A DNA stretch of 64,000 bases from PALSA-1353 sp036267155 (GTDB lineage Bacteria; Planctomycetota; Phycisphaerae; Tepidisphaerales; Tepidisphaeraceae): positions 123,096-187,095 of the forward strand of contig DATAWP010000025.1 in assembly GCA_036267155.1 (NCBI GenBank). The letters run 5' to 3'. Position 1 is the first letter of the stretch. The number at the start of each line of letters is the position of its first letter. Of this stretch, positions 61,444 through 64,000 are shown piece after piece. A program made the position numbers and the translations under genes. A model generated the notes under the pieces. That model was given only the letters and a program-made list of their open reading frames with translations. It was not told the DNA's origin and did not search any database.

Positions 61444-62877
61444 ATGGCCCGCATCGAAACGAACGTCGCGTCACTGGTTGCACAGAACGCTTTGGCCAAT
61501 TCGCAATCGTCCGAAGATATCGCGTTGCAGCGGCTCAGCACCGGTCTGCGCATCAACAGCGGCGCGGATGATCCCGCAGGTCTGATCGAAAGTCAGAACC
61601 TGCAGAGCGAGATGACCGGCCTCCAGCAGGCGGTTAACAACAGCTCTCAGGCGACCAATGTCATCACCACGGCCGACGGCGCGCTGACCGAAGTCAGCTC
61701 GCTGCTGAACGACATCAACGGCCTGGTCGTCGAGTCCGCCAACTCCGGCGCTCTGTCTTCGGCCGATTTGCAGGCCAACCAGTTGCAGATCGATTCCGAT
61801 GTCCAGAGCATCACCCGCATCGCCGGCACCACCAGCTTCGCCGGGCTGAACCTCCTGGACGGGAGCCTCAACTACATCACCAGCGGCGTATCCAACAGTG
61901 CCATCAGCGCGTTGAGCATTTCCCAGGCCAACCTCGGTACGAGTACCTCCATGCCGGTGGACGTCAACGTCATCAGCAGCGCCAAGGTTGCCGACCTTCA
62001 GTTCCGCGCCAGCGCGATTACCAAGAGCACCACGCTGGAGATCTCCGGAAATACGGGCGTGCAAACCCTCTCGTTCGTGAGCGGCACCACCGCATCGGCG
62101 ATCGCGTTTGCCGTCAACAACATTTCGGACAGCACCGGCGTCACCGCGAACCTCATCAACAGCGCCAACGCCAATTCCGGGATCAATTTCAAAAGCTCCG
62201 GCTATGGTTCGGGCAGCTTCGTCTCGATCCAGGCCCAAACCGGCGCGTTCCAGACCACCGACACCGCCGGCGCGGACAAGGAGCGTGCCGTCGGCGCCGA
62301 TGTCGTCGCCACCATCAATGGGGCCTTAACCGTCGGCAGCGGACTTGAGTTGAAGCTCAATACATCTTCTCTCGATCTGGATATGACCTTGAGCGACACC
62401 TTTGGCGCTGGAAAAACAAACTTCGCCATCACGGGCGGTGGGGCGCTGTTCCAGCTTGGGGCGCAGGTCAATAGTCAGCAGCAAGTGAGCATCGGCATCG
62501 GTTCGGTCGCGGCCAGCTCACTGGGAAATAACGGCGTCGGATTCCTGAACGACATCGTGACCGGCGGCAACGCGTCGGTGGTGGGCGGTCAATCCGAGAC
62601 GGCCAGCCAAATCGTTGCCATCGCCAGTCAGCAGGTCGCGGAGTTACAGGGCCGGCTGGGGGCGTTTGAGAAAAACACCCTGGAAACCAATTCCGCGAGT
62701 TTGCAGGTCACTCTGGAAAACGTGACCTCCAGTCAAAGCGATATCGCCGACGCCGACTTCGCTTCCGAAACCGCTAACCTCACGCGGGCGCAGATTCTCG
62801 TGCAGGCTGGGACCACGGTTTTGGCCACCGCCAACAGCACGCCGAATACCGTGCTCGCGCTGCTTCAGAATGCTTGA
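61444..62877 (+). CDS. Flagellin 1
   Basis: The 477-residue protein has the D0/D1 N-terminus (RIETNVASLVAQNALANSQSSEDIALQRLSTGLRINSGADDPAGLIESQNLQSEM) and a matching C-terminus (DFASETANLTRAQILVQAGTTVLATANSTPNTVLALLQNA). The variable middle (about 150-370) is rich in Ala, Ser and Thr. GGAGG lies six bases before the ATG, a candidate CsrA site. The first filament protein, co-transcribed with csrA. Confidence 0.95.
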   Translation: MARIETNVASLVAQNALANSQSSEDIALQRLSTGLRINSGADDPAGLIESQNLQSEMTGLQQAVNNSSQATNVITTADGALTEVSSLLNDINGLVVESANSGALSSADLQANQLQIDSDVQSITRIAGTTSFAGLNLLDGSLNYITSGVSNSAISALSISQANLGTSTSMPVDVNVISSAKVADLQFRASAITKSTTLEISGNTGVQTLSFVSGTTASAIAFAVNNISDSTGVTANLINSANANSGINFKSSGYGSGSFVSIQAQTGAFQTTDTAGADKERAVGADVVATINGALTVGSGLELKLNTSSLDLDMTLSDTFGAGKTNFAITGGGALFQLGAQVNSQQQVSIGIGSVAASSLGNNGVGFLNDIVTGGNASVVGGQSETASQIVAIASQQVAELQGRLGAFEKNTLETNSASLQVTLENVTSSQSDIADADFASETANLTRAQILVQAGTTVLATANSTPNTVLALLQNA

Positions 62878-62909
62878 TTCTTGGGGGGTGGAATCGCTGA
62901 ATTTTAAGT

Positions 62910-62941
62910 GGACGGCCCGGTTTTCCGGGTCGTCCTTTTTT
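62910..62941 (+). terminator. Intrinsic terminator after flagellin 1
   Basis: GGACGGCCCGG pairs with CCGGGTCGTCC (one G-T pair) around a TTTT loop and is followed by six T. A textbook rho-independent terminator 33 bases after the stop. Confidence 0.93.
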
Positions 62942-63062
62942 GCGCTGCCTCGTAGTTTCGCCGTTATCGCTCCACCACGTCACATAAATTCCGCCCTGGC
63001 GCGCAGGGACCGACAGCCGGGACGCTACCGCCGGTTTCCCCGTTAATCTTTACCCAGACTCC

Positions 63063-63090
63063 TAAAGTGCCCAAAAGTCTCCGTCGATAG
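63063..63090 (+). promoter_or_regulatory. Possible sigma-28 promoter of flagellin 2
   Basis: TAAAG (63063) and GTCGATAG (63083-63090) resemble the sigma-28 consensus TAAA-N15-GCCGATAA, with spacing of 16 instead of 15 and two mismatches in the -10 part. Confidence 0.45.
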
Positions 63091-63285
63091 GCCGCGTATG
63101 CCGTGCGGTGTTGCGTGACTCGTCTCACAGGTGCGGCAAACTTGCGAGAAAGGAGACGCTCAAAACTCGGGTTTCCGCACCGAAGCGTCGCAGAACGGCT
63201 TGGTGCTTGTGGGTGCTGGAGGTTTACCCTGACCTGCCAGCAATAACTTTACAGGGAATGGCTTTTCCGTCACGGAGAGACAATC

Positions 63286-64000
63286 ATGAGTAGCGTAATC
63301 AATACGAACATCAGTTCGCTTATTGCACAGAATTCTCTGATGCAAAACAACACGAACCTGAACACGAGCCTTCAACGGCTCAGCACGGGTTTGCAGATTA
63401 ATAGTGGTGCGGACAATCCAGCCGGCTTGATCGCCGGGCTGGCGCTCCAGCAGGAACAGACCGGAATTCAGACCGCCATCAGCAACGCCAGCATGGCCGG
63501 CAACGTCATCGGCACCGCCGAAGGCGGTTTGAACGAGGTCAGCTCTCTTCTCACCCAGCTCCAGGGGCTGGTGGGACAAGCCGCCAACAGCGGCGGTATG
63601 AGTTCCAGTGAAACCGCCGCCGATCAGTTGCAGGTGGACTCGATTCTGTCCACCATCAACCGGATCTCGTCCTCAACCACGTTTGAAGGCAACCAGTTGC
63701 TGAACGGTAACCTCGCCTACACGACCAGCAGCGTGGGCTCGGCGGTTACCAACCTGCAGGTCAACAGCGCGCTTGTCCCCGATGGCGGCAAGGTCGCGGT
63801 TGCGGTGCAGGTGGTTTCCTCGGCCAAGACGGCCGCCCTGACCTATACCGGCGGCGCGATCAGCGGCAACACCGTCACGCTGCAAGTGGCCGGCAACCTG
63901 GGCAGCACCCAGTTGTCGTTCGCCTCGGGTACATCGGTGACCGCAATCGCCACGGCGATCAACGGCGTGAAGAACGCGACGGGCCTGTCCGCTCAAGTCA
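63286..64000 (+). CDS. Flagellin 2, cut by the window end
   Basis: The first 238 residues are present. SSVINTNISSLIAQNSLMQNNTNLNTSLQRLSTG... through NSGADNPAGLIAGLAL is a normal flagellin N-terminus, and the helix up to about residue 130 is intact. The variable domain then begins. It differs from flagellin 1 in most positions outside the core motifs, so the two are old paralogs. GGAG lies nine bases before the ATG. The C-terminus is outside the window. Confidence 0.93.
   Translation, partial: MSSVINTNISSLIAQNSLMQNNTNLNTSLQRLSTGLQINSGADNPAGLIAGLALQQEQTGIQTAISNASMAGNVIGTAEGGLNEVSSLLTQLQGLVGQAANSGGMSSSETAADQLQVDSILSTINRISSSTTFEGNQLLNGNLAYTTSSVGSAVTNLQVNSALVPDGGKVAVAVQVVSSAKTAALTYTGGAISGNTVTLQVAGNLGSTQLSFASGTSVTAIATAINGVKNATGLSAQV

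Larger units (their letters stand above)
62878..63285 (+). other. Intergenic region between the two flagellins
   Basis: Apart from the terminator at 62910-62941 and a sigma-28-like promoter at 63063-63090, no gene is seen. About 190 bases would form the leader of flagellin 2, with several GGA triplets including one in its ribosome site. Confidence 0.5.

Overview
The window looks like a chromosomal segment of a Planctomycetota bacterium, most likely of the class Phycisphaerae. This placement is an inference from gene content and no taxonomic search was run. The signs are three exported proteins with PEP-CTERM sorting tails, KDO transferase and ArnT-like enzymes pointing to a lipopolysaccharide outer membrane, TPR-sulfotransferase and TPR-O-GlcNAc transferase proteins, and a flagellar locus ending in fliW-csrA-flagellin. 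The DNA is GC-rich, so many long antisense frames are open; they are ignored here.

Layout. 1-7002: a LamG/PEP-CTERM protein with a decayed second recG 3' end beyond it, then recG, pcm divergent from a SAM hydrolase-like gene, a small exported protein, and a trypsin-like protease with a PEP-CTERM tail. 7336-13889: housekeeping genes coaB, dut, ftsK, a nucleotidyltransferase-like gene, aroB and dprA. 13962-25960: envelope and surface sugar genes (RmlC-like cupin, family 2 glycosyltransferase, Gfo/Idh/MocA oxidoreductase, ArnT-like transferase, PAP2 phosphatase, a large membrane glycosyltransferase-like protein), a sigma-70 family factor, and a single reading frame that fuses NadD to the KDO transferase WaaA, translationally coupled to a degenerate rhomboid-like membrane protein. 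26126-34541: DoxX, truD, an exported truncated hemoglobin, a sodium:solute symporter with a small membrane partner, tRNA-Leu(CAA), an rbfA-like/rtcB pair and an MFS exporter.

34426-49867 holds accessory genes: a PEP-CTERM protein, a GH27 alpha-galactosidase, a lipoprotein alpha/beta hydrolase, a TPR-sulfotransferase, a tandemly duplicated two-gene membrane module, a VapBC-type toxin-antitoxin pair with palindromic operators, a YkgJ-type cysteine-cluster protein, two proteins of unknown function, and a TPR-O-GlcNAc transferase.

50488-64000 is a flagellar locus in the order flgF, flgG, flgA, flgH, flgI, flgJ, flgN, flgK, flgL, then fliW, csrA and two flagellins, the second cut by the window end. 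It covers distal rod, L and P rings, hook-filament junction, filament and the FliW-CsrA flagellin homeostasis switch. A near-consensus sigma-54 promoter lies before fliW and a weaker one before flgF. Both leaders contain hairpins that expose GGA in the loop, the core of CsrA binding sites. The most interesting leads are this possible CsrA control of the whole locus, the NadD-WaaA fusion, and a structured ~100-base repeat found twice at the same kind of place, between convergent gene ends.
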